From: Burkholderia catarinensis
GTDB taxonomy: Bacteria > Pseudomonadota > Gammaproteobacteria > Burkholderiales > Burkholderiaceae
Direction of reading: 5' to 3'
NCBI RefSeq assembly: GCF_001883705.2
Contig: NZ_MDEQ02000026.1
Coordinates: 32,847-96,846 of the forward strand
DNA length: 64,000 bases
The position numbers were made by a program, and so were the translations under genes. Below the pieces are notes generated by a model. That model had not been told where the DNA came from and made no database searches. It saw only the letters and a program-made list of their open reading frames with translations. This document shows, one piece after another, positions 8,112 through 17,444 of this stretch; positions within the stretch are counted from its first letter, which is position 1, and the number at the start of each line of letters is the position of its first letter.

Positions 8112-8876
8112 CTATGGCTGCATCGTCGCGTTGATCAGGTCGTAGGCCATGTCCGGCAGGATGCCGTCCGGATTCTTGAGGCGGTACTGGCGATACCAGC
8201 TTGCGTCGGCCTCGGGATGCGGGCCGGCGAGCCCGACGCGCCCTTTGCCGTAGCGGTACGTCGCGGCCGCGATATCGCGGTTCGGATAGGTCGCCAGCAC
8301 GACACCGCCGGAGCCGGCCGGAGCGGCCGGGAGCATCGCGCCGTCCTGGAAATAGATCCAGCGCTTTTCCCCGCGCCATACGACCGGCGTCACCGTGTCC
8401 GCGATACCGTGAATCGTCGAGCCCGGCCGCCCGACCTCGGAGTCGATCTCGCCGGCGACCAGCCCGAAACCCTGCTCGCCTGCCAGATACGCGCCCATGC
8501 AGAGGCCCAGGTATCGCCCGCCGTTCGATACATATTGCCGCACGGCCTCGATCGAATGCTTCCCGATGCCGGCTGCCGCGCCGGGGATGTCCTGCCCGCC
8601 GCCGGGCTGCACATATAACGCGGCACCGGCCAGCGCCGCGGGCGTGATCCCGAGCTTTTCCGCCGGCCCGACATAGATCACCCGGAACCGGTAGTCCGAT
8701 TCCCGCAGGCGCCCGGCAATCGCCTCGGGGCAGCCGTCGCACGCGGCAGGGCCGCGATAGACCAGCGCGACGGGCCGGCTGGCCGCGCCACGCGTTTCGT
8801 CGCCGGTCGTGGCCGCCTGAACGACCGACGACGCGACGAGCGACATCATCAAAAAAATCGAATCCCTGGATCGCAT
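8112..8876 (-). CDS. Exported BPL-N-type (glutamine amidotransferase-like fold) protein
   Basis: A 254-residue protein with signal peptide (MRSRDSIFLMMSLVASSVVQA) followed by VALVYRGPAACDGCPEAI and a class I glutamine-amidotransferase-like elbow GGRYLGLCMGAYLAGEQGFG, where Cys sits at the nucleophile position. This resembles the N-terminal domain of eukaryotic biotin-protein ligase (BPL_N), found in bacteria as stand-alone exported proteins. Function unknown. A start nine codons upstream (MPLNRSGKN) is possible; the one given begins the signal peptide directly. Confidence 0.7.
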   Translation of the reverse strand: MRSRDSIFLMMSLVASSVVQAATTGDETRGAASRPVALVYRGPAACDGCPEAIAGRLRESDYRFRVIYVGPAEKLGITPAALAGAALYVQPGGGQDIPGAAAGIGKHSIEAVRQYVSNGGRYLGLCMGAYLAGEQGFGLVAGEIDSEVGRPGSTIHGIADTVTPVVWRGEKRWIYFQDGAMLPAAPAGSGGVVLATYPNRDIAAATYRYGKGRVGLAGPHPEADASWYRQYRLKNPDGILPDMAYDLINATMQP

Positions 8877-9154
8877 GTTCTTGCCCGACCGATTCAAAGG
8901 CATCGCTGCCGCTCGGGACGAATCGACCGGCACGTGTCGAGGCTCGCCCCTCCTTCCAGAAACCTGATTGCAAGCATCCTGAAATGGAGCGTAGGCGCGC
9001 GGAAGCGCCGCATGTGTACCGTTTTCTTGCGTGCTTGTGCAGATATGTGTAGCGCCGGCAACCGGAATCGGTGCCCGGAAGCCGCCCTCCACACCAGGCC
9101 CGACAAGGCCGACGCCCCATTGCCACCGCGATCCCCTGTGTCTTGCATCTCAAC

Positions 9155-9174
9155 TCTTATATAAGACATAAGAC
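9155..9174. promoter_or_regulatory. Operator-like palindrome and direct repeat upstream of acnB
   Basis: A perfect 12-bp palindrome TCTTATATAAGA is followed by ATAAGAC repeated directly twice (9161-9167, 9168-9174). It lies immediately upstream of the -35 box of acnB. Symmetry and AT-richness suggest a GntR-like or similar dimeric regulator; identity is not established. Confidence 0.55.
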
Positions 9175-9176
9175 AT

Positions 9177-9205
9177 TTGACGTTACAGTGCATTGAGATT
9201 AGAAT
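9177..9205 (+). promoter_or_regulatory. Sigma70-type promoter of acnB
   Basis: TTGACG, 17 bp, TAGAAT: near-consensus boxes at ideal spacing. The start point would be about 75 bases before the acnB ATG, leaving an untranslated leader long enough for post-transcriptional control. Confidence 0.75.
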
Positions 9206-9285
9206 CCCGCTCAAAGCAGTGCCTGGAACAGCCCCGGAGTGCCGGCAAGGCCTTCCCCTCAAACGCAATATCAGCAGGTCTCCCC

Positions 9286-11871
9286 ATGCTTGAAAACTTT
9301 CGTGCTCACGTGGCCGCCCGCGCCGCGCTCGGTATTCCTCCCCTGCCGCTGACGGCTCAACAGACCGCCGAACTGGTGGAACTGCTGACGAACCCGCCTG
9401 CCGGCGAAGAGCAGACGCTGGTCGACCTGATCACCCATCGCGTGCCCGCCGGCGTCGACGAAGCCGCCCGCGTGAAGGCCGGCTTCCTGGCCGCCGTGGC
9501 CAAGGGCGAGACCGCCTGCGCGCTGATCTCGCGCGAGCGCGCCACCGAGCTCCTCGGCACGATGCTGGGCGGCTACAACATCCAGCCGCTGATCGAGCTG
9601 CTGTCCGACGACGCAGTCGCGGCCGTCGCCGCCGACGCGCTGAAGAAAACCCTGCTGATGTTCGACCAGTTCCATGACGTGAAGGAACTCGCCGACAAGG
9701 GCAACGCGCACGCGAAGGCCGTGCTGCAAAGCTGGGCCGACGCCGAATGGTTCACGAGCCGTCCGGAAGTGCCGCAAAGCCTGACCGTCACCGTCTTCAA
9801 GGTGACGGGCGAAACCAACACCGACGACCTGTCGCCGGCTCCGGACGCCACCACCCGCCCGGACATCCCGCTGCACGCGCTGGCGATGCTGAAGAACGCG
9901 CGCCCGGGCATCACGCCGGAAGAAGACGGCAAGCGCGGCCCGGTCAAGTTCATCGAATCGCTGAAGGAAAAGGGCCACCTGGTCGCATACGTGGGCGACG
10001 TGGTCGGCACCGGCTCCTCGCGCAAGTCGGCCACCAACTCGGTGCTGTGGTTCACCGGCGAAGACATCCCGTTCGTTCCGAACAAGCGCTTCGGCGGCGT
10101 GTGCCTCGGCGGCAAGATCGCCCCGATCTTCTACAACACGATGGAAGACGCCGGCGCGCTGCCGATCGAACTCGACGTGTCGCAGATGGAAATGGGCGAC
10201 GCGGTCGAACTGCGCCCGTATGACGGCAAGGCACTGAAGAACGGCGAAGTGATCGCCGAATTCCAGGTCAAGTCCGACGTGCTGTTCGACGAAGTGCGCG
10301 CCGGCGGCCGCATTCCGCTGATCATCGGCCGCGGCCTGACCGCGAAGGCACGCGAAGCGCTGGGCCTCGCCCCGTCGACGCTGTTCCGCCTGCCGCACCA
10401 GCCGGCCGACAGCGGCAAGGGCTTCTCGCTCGCGCAGAAGATGGTCGGCCGCGCATGCGGTTTGCCGGAAGGCCAGGGCGTCCGCCCGGGCACGTACTGC
10501 GAACCGAAGATGACCTCGGTCGGCTCGCAGGACACCACGGGCCCGATGACCCGCGACGAACTGAAGGACCTCGCGTGCCTCGGCTTCTCGGCCGACCTCG
10601 TGATGCAGTCGTTCTGCCACACCGCCGCTTATCCGAAGCCGGTGGACGTGAAGACGCACCAGACGCTGCCGAACTTCATCAGCACGCGCGGCGGCATCGC
10701 GCTGCGCCCGGGCGACGGCGTGATCCACTCGTGGCTGAACCGCATGCTGCTGCCCGACACCGTCGGCACCGGCGGCGATTCGCACACGCGCTTCCCGATC
10801 GGCATCAGCTTCCCGGCTGGCTCGGGCCTGGTCGCCTTCGCGGCCGCCACCGGCACGATGCCGCTGGACATGCCGGAATCGGTGCTGGTCCGCTTCAAGG
10901 GCAAGATGCAGCCGGGCGTCACGCTGCGTGACCTCGTCAACGCGATTCCGCTGTACGCGATCAAGCAAGGCATGCTGACGGTCGCCAAGCAAGGCAAGAA
11001 GAACATCTTCTCGGGCCGCATTCTCGAAATCGAAGGCCTGCCCGACCTGAAGGTCGAGCAAGCGTTCGAGCTGTCGGATGCATCCGCCGAGCGTTCGGCC
11101 GCCGGTTGCTCAGTGCACCTGAACAAGGAACCGATCATCGAATACCTGAACAGCAACGTCACGCTGTTGAAGTGGATGATCGCGCAGGGCTACCAGGATC
11201 CGCGCAGCCTGCAGCGCCGTATCGCGGCGATGGAGCAGTGGCTGGCCGACCCGCAACTGCTGTCGCCGGATGCCGACGCCGACTACGCGGCCGTCATCGA
11301 GATCGACCTCGCCGACATCCACGAGCCGATCGTCGCGTGCCCGAACGACCCGGACGACGTGAAGACGCTGTCCGACGTCGCCGGTGCGAAAATCGACGAA
11401 GTGTTCATCGGCTCGTGCATGACCAACATCGGCCACTTCCGTGCGGCGTCGAAGCTGCTGGAAGGCAAGCGCGACATCCCGGTCAAGCTGTGGGTCGCGC
11501 CGCCGACCAAGATGGACCAGAAGCAACTGACCGAAGAAGGTCACTACGGCGTGTTCGGCACGGCCGGTGCGCGTACCGAAATGCCGGGCTGCTCGCTGTG
11601 CATGGGCAACCAGGCGCAGGTGCGCGAAGGCGCGACGGTCATGTCGACGTCGACCCGCAACTTCCCGAACCGCCTGGGCAAGAACACGAACGTGTACCTC
11701 GGCTCGGCGGAACTGGCGGCGATCTGCTCGCGCCTGGGCAAGATCCCGACCAAGGACGAGTATATGGCCGACATGGGCGTGCTCAACGCCAACGGCGACC
11801 AGATCTACAAGTACATGAACTTCGACCAGATCGAAGACTTCAAGGAAGTGGCCGACACCGTGCAGATGTAA
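9286..11871 (+). CDS. acnB: Aconitate hydratase B (bifunctional 2-methylisocitrate dehydratase)
   Basis: An 861-residue enzyme, close to E. coli AcnB (865), that interconverts citrate and isocitrate in the citric acid cycle with a [4Fe-4S] cluster. It begins MLENFRAHVAARAALGIPPL with the AcnB-specific HEAT-like N-terminal domain (to about 160), then the swivel domain (TNTDDLSPAPDA, VGTGSSRKSATNS), then the catalytic domains (SQDTTGPMTRDELKDL, GGDSHTRFPIG). Cluster Cys are in FIGSCMTNIGHFR and EMPGCSLCMGNQ. AcnB proteins also dehydrate 2-methylisocitrate and can bind mRNA when the cluster is lost. An in-frame start 31 codons upstream would place the coding sequence over the promoter region, so the later ATG was chosen. 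Confidence 0.97.
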   Translation: MLENFRAHVAARAALGIPPLPLTAQQTAELVELLTNPPAGEEQTLVDLITHRVPAGVDEAARVKAGFLAAVAKGETACALISRERATELLGTMLGGYNIQPLIELLSDDAVAAVAADALKKTLLMFDQFHDVKELADKGNAHAKAVLQSWADAEWFTSRPEVPQSLTVTVFKVTGETNTDDLSPAPDATTRPDIPLHALAMLKNARPGITPEEDGKRGPVKFIESLKEKGHLVAYVGDVVGTGSSRKSATNSVLWFTGEDIPFVPNKRFGGVCLGGKIAPIFYNTMEDAGALPIELDVSQMEMGDAVELRPYDGKALKNGEVIAEFQVKSDVLFDEVRAGGRIPLIIGRGLTAKAREALGLAPSTLFRLPHQPADSGKGFSLAQKMVGRACGLPEGQGVRPGTYCEPKMTSVGSQDTTGPMTRDELKDLACLGFSADLVMQSFCHTAAYPKPVDVKTHQTLPNFISTRGGIALRPGDGVIHSWLNRMLLPDTVGTGGDSHTRFPIGISFPAGSGLVAFAAATGTMPLDMPESVLVRFKGKMQPGVTLRDLVNAIPLYAIKQGMLTVAKQGKKNIFSGRILEIEGLPDLKVEQAFELSDASAERSAAGCSVHLNKEPIIEYLNSNVTLLKWMIAQGYQDPRSLQRRIAAMEQWLADPQLLSPDADADYAAVIEIDLADIHEPIVACPNDPDDVKTLSDVAGAKIDEVFIGSCMTNIGHFRAASKLLEGKRDIPVKLWVAPPTKMDQKQLTEEGHYGVFGTAGARTEMPGCSLCMGNQAQVREGATVMSTSTRNFPNRLGKNTNVYLGSAELAAICSRLGKIPTKDEYMADMGVLNANGDQIYKYMNFDQIEDFKEVADTVQM

Positions 11872-11917
11872 GCACGCGATCGGGCTGCGGCGGGTAGTTG
11901 CCGTCGCAGCGCCACGC

Positions 11918-11956
11918 AATGGCGTCGCAGGCTGAATGCTTGCGGCGCCATTTTTT
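11918..11956 (+). terminator. Probable intrinsic terminator of acnB
   Basis: AATGGCG-T-CGCA pairs with TGCG-G-CGCCATT across a short loop and is followed by six T residues. It lies about 50 bp after the acnB stop and touches the end of the convergent PPC-domain gene. Confidence 0.7.
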
Positions 11957-12368
11957 ATGCGGCGTCTCCGCCCGGCTCGCGGCGGATCACCAGCTCGTTG
12001 AAGCCGGTGCCCGCGTCGGGCTCGCGCGAGAAGCGATGCGCGGGCAGCAGCGCGAGCAAGATCTCGGCGGTCGTGCGCACCACGCAGCCGCTCGCCACAT
12101 GGCCGCCCGTCACGCGGCCGTCTGCATCCGAGACGGACATATGCAGGTGCGCGCCGTCCGGCGATACCGAGCCGGCCAGCGTCAGGATCTCGAGGTCGCC
12201 GCGCAGTTCGGTCGGCAGGTCCGCGCCGGCGAAACGCAGCTGCGCGACGCTCAGGCTGCCGATGCCCTGGATCACGAAGGCCGCGTGCGATTCGTGCTGA
12301 CGCAATGCGTGCTCGATGGAGCCGCGCAGATCGTCGCCGGGGGATAGACGCAGAGGGTGGGCTTGCAT
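11955..12368 (-). CDS. PPC (DUF296) domain DNA-binding-type protein
   Basis: A 137-residue protein made of one PPC/DUF296 domain: it starts MQAHPLRLSPGDDLRGSIEH and contains the family-typical GIGSLSVAQLRFAG, then HLHMSVSDADGRVTGGHVA and VVRTTAEI. The domain forms trimers; in plants it accompanies AT-hook motifs, but bacterial stand-alone members have no proven role. It is convergent with acnB and shares its terminator region. Confidence 0.88.
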   Translation of the reverse strand: MQAHPLRLSPGDDLRGSIEHALRQHESHAAFVIQGIGSLSVAQLRFAGADLPTELRGDLEILTLAGSVSPDGAHLHMSVSDADGRVTGGHVASGCVVRTTAEILLALLPAHRFSREPDAGTGFNELVIRREPGGDAA

Positions 12369-12591
12369 GGTCGTGATCCTGTTCAGGGCCGGGATTTCGA
12401 CAAAGGGTAGTTTTGTGCCGGCAATCCGGCAAGCCCGCCGGTCGATCGGCCGGTCAGAGATCGAGCCGCAGGCACTCGAATTCGACCGCACCGGCGGCAC
12501 TGCAGGCACTGCATCGACTAGGCACGCGCAGGCGATTGGTCTAGTCTGCACGGTATTCTGCGGCGCGAGCCGCCAACCCGATCCCTGTCCG

Positions 12592-13518
12592 ATGACTGCC
12601 ATTCCGAACCGACGATCCCGCCTGCGCGGCGGCCTGCTGGGCCTGCTGATCGGCGACGCGCTAGGCGTGCCGTACGAATTCCACGACGCTGCGTCGATCC
12701 CGCCGCCCGCCGCGATCGACATGACGCCGCCGCCCGGCTTTGCGCGCGCACACGACGGCGTGCCGCCGGGCACCTGGAGCGACGACGGCGCGCAGGCGCT
12801 CGCGCTGCTCGATGCGCTGTCGGACGACCGCGACCTGAATCTCGACACGTTCGCCCGCAACCTGCAGGACTGGTTTCATCGCGGCGCCTTCACACCGGAC
12901 GGCCGTGTGTTCGACGTCGGCCTGCAGACGCAACGTGCGTTCCACGCGCTGGCAGCCGGCGCGGCGCCAGCCGTTGCCGGCCCCGGTAGCGAACGCGACA
13001 ACGGCAACGGTTCGTTGATGCGCTGCTTTCCGGTGGTGATGGTCGCCGCATCGCACGACGAAGCGATCCGGCTCGCGTGCAAGCAGAGCGTCGTCACGCA
13101 CGGCCACGTGCGCTCGCAGCTGTGCTGTGCGCTCTATGGACTGACGGCATTGGGCATCGTCGAAGGCCAGCCGGCGCCCGACGCGGTGCGCGCAGCCGAA
13201 GACGAACTGCTGGCGCGCTACGCGGGCACGGCCGACGAGATCGAACTGAAGATCGTGCTCGACGGCCGCTTCGATGCGCCGCAAGGGTCCGGTTACGTGG
13301 TCGACAGCTTCTGGTCGTCGATCCATTGCCTGCTGTCGACGGTCTGCTACGAAGACTGCGTGAAGCGCGCGATCGCGCTCGGCAACGACACGGATACGAC
13401 GGCGGCAATCGCCGGCAGCCTCGCCGGCGCACTGTACGGCGAGCACGCGTTGCCCGCCCGGTGGGTCGCGGCGCTACGCGGGAAAGAACAGGTCGAGGGC
13501 TGGCTCGCGAAACCGTGA
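12592..13518 (+). CDS. ADP-ribosylglycohydrolase (DraG/ARH family)
   Basis: A 308-residue protein of the DraG/ARH fold, which removes ADP-ribose from modified proteins or small molecules using two Mg ions. Metal-site motifs are WSDDGAQALALLDAL (usual WTDDT) near residue 63 and GNDTDTTAAIAGSLAGALYG near residue 264; GGLLGLLIGDALGVPYEF is the typical N terminus. The Thr normally following the Asp-Asp pair in the first motif is Gly here, which could alter metal coordination. No ADP-ribosyltransferase gene is adjacent, so the target is unknown. Confidence 0.88.
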   Translation: MTAIPNRRSRLRGGLLGLLIGDALGVPYEFHDAASIPPPAAIDMTPPPGFARAHDGVPPGTWSDDGAQALALLDALSDDRDLNLDTFARNLQDWFHRGAFTPDGRVFDVGLQTQRAFHALAAGAAPAVAGPGSERDNGNGSLMRCFPVVMVAASHDEAIRLACKQSVVTHGHVRSQLCCALYGLTALGIVEGQPAPDAVRAAEDELLARYAGTADEIELKIVLDGRFDAPQGSGYVVDSFWSSIHCLLSTVCYEDCVKRAIALGNDTDTTAAIAGSLAGALYGEHALPARWVAALRGKEQVEGWLAKP

Positions 13519-13613
13519 GTGCATCGCGTCATCGCTGGCCAACCCTTGAATCGAACGCGGCGGGTCGAACCCGGCCGCCCCGAACAACCGCATCACCCTG
13601 AGAGGAGCATCGC

Positions 13614-14012
13614 ATGCTGCGCGCAATCAATCCCCCCGGCGCCGGGATTCCCGGCATTTCGCAGGCAATACTCGTGGAAGGCGGCCAACCGCTGTATTTG
13701 TCCGGGCATGTTCCGTTCGACGCCAAAGGCGCCGTGGTCGGCGCCGATCACGCGGCGCAACTCGACCAGGTGTTCCGCAACATTGCCGAAACGCTGCGCG
13801 CCGCCTGTGTCGGCTTCGAGTCCGTCGCGCGACTGACGATCTACGTCCGCGACTTCGATCCGAGCCTGTTGCCGCAGATTCGCGAGGTGCGAGACCGATG
13901 GGTCAATACCGCCTGCCCGCCCGCAAGCGCGCTCGTCGGCGTGGCTTCGTTGTTCCGCCCCGACGTGCTGGTTGAAGTGGACGCGTTCGCGATCGTTCCT
14001 GCTGCGAAGTAA
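13614..14012 (+). CDS. RidA-family (YjgF/UK114) protein
   Basis: A 132-residue RidA-type protein. Family members hydrolyse reactive enamine/imine intermediates released by PLP enzymes. The chain shows QAILVEGGQPLYLSGHVPFD, FRNIAETLRAACVGFESVARLTIYVRD and a final VEVDAFAIVPA. The usual active-site Arg (R105 in E. coli RidA, in a RxxV/ARxxV context) is not evident: the region reads CPPASALVGVASL, with Ser where Arg is expected, so it may belong to a non-hydrolytic Rid subgroup. A GAGAGGAGC ribosome-binding site fixes the start. Confidence 0.85.
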   Translation: MLRAINPPGAGIPGISQAILVEGGQPLYLSGHVPFDAKGAVVGADHAAQLDQVFRNIAETLRAACVGFESVARLTIYVRDFDPSLLPQIREVRDRWVNTACPPASALVGVASLFRPDVLVEVDAFAIVPAAK

Positions 14013-14027
14013 TCCGACTCCGCTGCG

Positions 14028-14579
14028 TCACGCGCGACGATCGCTCGCCAGCAGCCCGTACAGCGCGCTGTCCGACACTTCGCCGCCGACGATCCAGCGC
14101 TCGCGCAGCAGCCCTTCCCGCGCGAAACCCAGCCGTTCGAGCAGCCGCGCCGACGCCTCGTTGCGCGGATCGATATCGGCCTCGATCCGGTTCAGCCGCA
14201 GCGTGCCGAATGCATGGTCGATCACGGCCGACGCGGCTTCGTGCATGTATCCGCCGCCCCAGTACTTGCGCCGCAGGCTGAAGCCGATCTCGGCACGCCG
14301 GCATTGCTCGTTCGCATGGAACAGCGCGCATTCGCCGAGCGCGTCGCCGGTTTCCCGCAGTTCGAGCACGCAGATCAGATCCTGCCCGCTCGCGGACGTC
14401 TTCAGATTGCGCGCGACCCGCTCCATTGCCTGTTCGATGTGCGTCATCGGCGCAAACGAGAAATAGCGCATCGCTTGCGCATCCGACCAGATTTCGAAGA
14501 AAGCCTGCGTGTCGGCTTCGCGAAGCGGTCGCAGGACGAGACGGGAGGTGTTCAGCGTGACGGGTTCGAACAGGGGCAT
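14028..14579 (-). CDS. GNAT-family N-acetyltransferase, RimJ/RimL type
   Basis: A 183-residue acetyltransferase starting MPLFEPVTLNTSRLVLRPLR, the usual RimJ/RimL opening. It has the acetyl-CoA-binding region YWGGGYMHEAASAVIDHAF and the LNRIEADIDPRNEASARLLERLGF motif. Members acetylate protein N termini or small amines; the target is unknown. It is convergent with the RidA gene, 15 bp apart. Confidence 0.9.
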   Translation of the reverse strand: MPLFEPVTLNTSRLVLRPLREADTQAFFEIWSDAQAMRYFSFAPMTHIEQAMERVARNLKTSASGQDLICVLELRETGDALGECALFHANEQCRRAEIGFSLRRKYWGGGYMHEAASAVIDHAFGTLRLNRIEADIDPRNEASARLLERLGFAREGLLRERWIVGGEVSDSALYGLLASDRRA

Positions 14580-14837
14580 GGCGACGGCCTGACGAAAGCG
14601 GGATCGTGAATTAGAACACGCAAGTCATGGTTCAACAATTGCGCGCGTTTGCGTCGCCCGATACGAAACAACCGAATCGCCCCAAAACAAAAAGGTTCTT
14701 CATGGATTTCCGTCTTTCAAAGGAAGGACGGCCGTTCGCGCGGTCACATGATTCGGTCACGAGCTCTCCGCTAACGTGAGCATTGACGGCATCACGCAGG
14801 CCCTCATTCCTGGGCGGCGATCAGCGCGCGACCGCGC

Positions 14838-16391
14838 TCATAGCTGCGATTCGATCGGCAGCAGGCCCAGGAACCAGATGCTTGTACGCCGCATGAAAGA
14901 AACATGTGGCTCCGAGTCAAGCTCAGTCACCGTTCCGTTCTCGGCGGTGTCGACCCAGACGATCCGGCTCTTGCCATTCGCATCCGTGCGTTGCTCAACT
15001 CGCCAGGCAATCGCGTCCAAGTGCGGCTTGACGTCATCGATCACCTGGCCGGCAATCGCCGGACTGTCGCACAGCACGCCAATCTCCGTGTTGAGGTTGC
15101 GTGAGCGAGGGTCGAGATTCATCGAGCCAATGAAAACGCTTTGTCGGTCGAACACATACGTTTTCGCATGTAACGAGGCCTTTGAAGAACCGAAAATCTT
15201 TCGTTGTGCTTTGACGTGCGTCGAGCCAACCGGCTTCAGCTCATAGAGGTGCACGCCCGCCTTGAGGAGCGCTTCGCGGTAGTGTTGATATCCGGCATTG
15301 ACCGCGACAACATCGGTTGCCGCCAGCGAGTTGGTCAACACCGTCACGCGTACCCCGTGAGCAGTCAAATCGCTTATCCAGGCAACACCCGCTTTCCCCG
15401 GTACGAAATAGGGCGAGATAATGAGCATCTCGTGTGTGGGCTTGAGGTTCAGGGCCGCGAACCGCGTCATGAGGTGACCCTTCGGGTCGTTCGGGTCGCG
15501 TGTGACCTTGGACGGGTCGTCGTACAGGAGCGTGGCCTGTCCCCATGAAAAGTCGGCGTCACCCGCTTCCAGTATCTTGTCCAGCCGCTCTCTGGCTTGC
15601 AAGACGTAGGGCGAGTCATGCTCCGCTTTGACGTATTCGTCCAGTTTCGTGCGGTAGTCGGACAACCCGGACGGATCCGCCGGATGTCCCGTCAACTGTT
15701 CGATCGAATAGGTCGATTCTGAATTCCAGAACTTGTCGAAGGCGCCGGAGACATTCCGGACAATCGGACCGTGCACCAGAACATCCAGATCCCCCATGGC
15801 GACCTCCCTCGAGGCGCCGAAGTATTCGTCGCCGATATTGCGCCCGCCAAGAATGGCGGCTTCGTTGTCCGCAATCATCGCCTTGTTGTGCATGCGCCGA
15901 TCGACCCGCGAGAATTCCAGAAGCGATCCGAGTGACTTGAAGCGGCGGCTCGCGACCGGGTTGAATAGCCGTATCTTCAGGTTCGGGTGCGAGCTGAGTG
16001 CGAGCAACACCTGGTCGTCTGCGTTCGTGCCCAGGTCGTCGAGCAGAACACGAACGCGTACTCCCCGGTCTGCGGCTTTGAGCAACGCTGCCGCCAGTTC
16101 GCGACCCGTCAGGTCGTCGTGCCAGATGTAGTACTGCAGGTCGAGCGAGCGGTCGGCCGTTTCGGCCAGCACGATGCGCGCCACGATCGCGTCGACGGGG
16201 TCCTGCAGCAGGTGAAACGCGCTGTTGTCCGGATGGCTCTGCTCGTCTTGCGCGAAGATCGCGCTGAGACGTGTGGATTCAGTGTCTGGAAGCGAGAAAG
16301 TCTGCGGCGGGATGGTCTGCGGCGGCAGACTGGCGCACGCGGCCAGCACGAAAACAAGCACGCTTGCGACGAGACTCCGAAGCCATTTCAT
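14838..16391 (-). CDS. Phospholipase D-like lipoprotein (cardiolipin synthase-like)
   Basis: A 517-residue protein with two HKD motifs of the phospholipase D superfamily: His168-Lys170-Asp175 (HNKAMIADNEAAILGGRNIG) and His408-Lys410-Asp415 (HAKTYVFDRQSVFIGSMNLD). Residues 1-18 form a lipoprotein signal peptide with lipobox LAAC, so it should be anchored in the envelope facing the periplasm. The second ATG (MKWLRSL) is preferred: GGAG lies 7 bases before it, but only one base before the first ATG. Base composition looks less GC-rich than neighbours. Related proteins are annotated YmdC/ClsC-like; phospholipid transfer is inferred. Confidence 0.88.
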   Translation of the reverse strand: MKWLRSLVASVLVFVLAACASLPPQTIPPQTFSLPDTESTRLSAIFAQDEQSHPDNSAFHLLQDPVDAIVARIVLAETADRSLDLQYYIWHDDLTGRELAAALLKAADRGVRVRVLLDDLGTNADDQVLLALSSHPNLKIRLFNPVASRRFKSLGSLLEFSRVDRRMHNKAMIADNEAAILGGRNIGDEYFGASREVAMGDLDVLVHGPIVRNVSGAFDKFWNSESTYSIEQLTGHPADPSGLSDYRTKLDEYVKAEHDSPYVLQARERLDKILEAGDADFSWGQATLLYDDPSKVTRDPNDPKGHLMTRFAALNLKPTHEMLIISPYFVPGKAGVAWISDLTAHGVRVTVLTNSLAATDVVAVNAGYQHYREALLKAGVHLYELKPVGSTHVKAQRKIFGSSKASLHAKTYVFDRQSVFIGSMNLDPRSRNLNTEIGVLCDSPAIAGQVIDDVKPHLDAIAWRVEQRTDANGKSRIVWVDTAENGTVTELDSEPHVSFMRRTSIWFLGLLPIESQL

Positions 16392-16491
16392 GTCCATACT
16401 CCGTCGAGACGTCGAACGAGATCAGGCTAACGCCGTGGTGCAGCATGCCGCTACGCAGAACCTTGTTCCTTCCGTTGCTGAAGCGTCGGCA

Positions 16492-17424
16492 TCACTCCTT
16501 GTCCCGCAACCGAAGCAGCCCCATCAGAACCTCGTCGCGATAGGTTGCGAGCTCCTGCAGCGAGCGCGATTGCACCTCCTCATGTACGCCCTTGATGATG
16601 GTCGCACGCACCTCCGGAGTGAGTTCCGGCGTTCCGAGCACATGCCACCACGCCGTCAGCGGACCGGTGAACTGTTCGAAGAAATGCTCGATACCGCCCT
16701 GGCCGCCGCCGAGGTGATACAGAAGACTCGGCCCCATGATTCCCCAACGCAAGCCAGGGCCCCACGAGACGGCGGCATCGGCGTCGCCAACGCTGACGAC
16801 ACCCTCTGCGATGAGATGCACGACTTCACGAAAGAGGGCCGCCTGAAGGCGATTGGCGACGTGGCCCGGAACCTCCTTGTGCAACCGAATCGTCCGCTTT
16901 CCGAGGCCGCGATAAAACGCGCCGACGCGTTGAATGGTGTCTTCCGAGGTTTTAGCGCCGCCTACAATCTCGACGAGCGGAATCAGGTGCGGCGGGTTGA
17001 ACGGGTGGCCGATCACGCATCGTTCGGGATGGTTCGGGCAGGCGGATTGAATCTCGCTCATCGTCAGGCCCGACGAACTCGATGCGATGATCACCTCCGG
17101 CGCCAGCGCCTCATCGAGACGACGATAGAGATCCTTCTTGAAGTCGATCCGCTCGGGGCCGTTTTCCTGAATCAGATCGCTGCCGGCGACGGCTGCATCG
17201 AGGTTGTCCGAGAATTGAAGCTTCGAAGGCAATGCGCCCGGCGCGAGACCCAGTTGCTCCAGCGCCGGCCAGGCGGCCGCGATGAAATCATCGAGCTTTT
17301 TCTTCGCGTCGGGGGCGATGTCGGTCGCGACGACGTCCAGACCCTTGGCAAGAAACAGCGCAGCCCAGCTCGCGCCGATGACTCCGGTTCCGATGATGGT
17401 GATGCGCTTGATTGGCTTGGTCAT
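16492..17424 (-). CDS. 3-hydroxyacyl dehydrogenase, L-carnitine/L-gulonate dehydrogenase-like
   Basis: A 310-residue NAD-dependent dehydrogenase with a Rossmann start TIIGTGVIGASWAALFLAKG (residues 9-28) and the HAD family signature VIGHPFNPPHLIPLVEIVGG. Length and the HPFNPPHLIPLVE motif match the single-domain group that includes L-carnitine dehydrogenase, lambda-crystallin/L-gulonate dehydrogenase and 3-hydroxybutyryl-CoA dehydrogenase. It oxidises a 3-hydroxy acid or its CoA ester. It is the last gene of a five-gene acyl-CoA unit, 20 bp behind the acyl-CoA dehydrogenase. Confidence 0.85.
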   Translation of the reverse strand: MTKPIKRITIIGTGVIGASWAALFLAKGLDVVATDIAPDAKKKLDDFIAAAWPALEQLGLAPGALPSKLQFSDNLDAAVAGSDLIQENGPERIDFKKDLYRRLDEALAPEVIIASSSSGLTMSEIQSACPNHPERCVIGHPFNPPHLIPLVEIVGGAKTSEDTIQRVGAFYRGLGKRTIRLHKEVPGHVANRLQAALFREVVHLIAEGVVSVGDADAAVSWGPGLRWGIMGPSLLYHLGGGQGGIEHFFEQFTGPLTAWWHVLGTPELTPEVRATIIKGVHEEVQSRSLQELATYRDEVLMGLLRLRDKE

Positions 17425-17444
17425 GGCAGTTGATCTCCGGCAAA

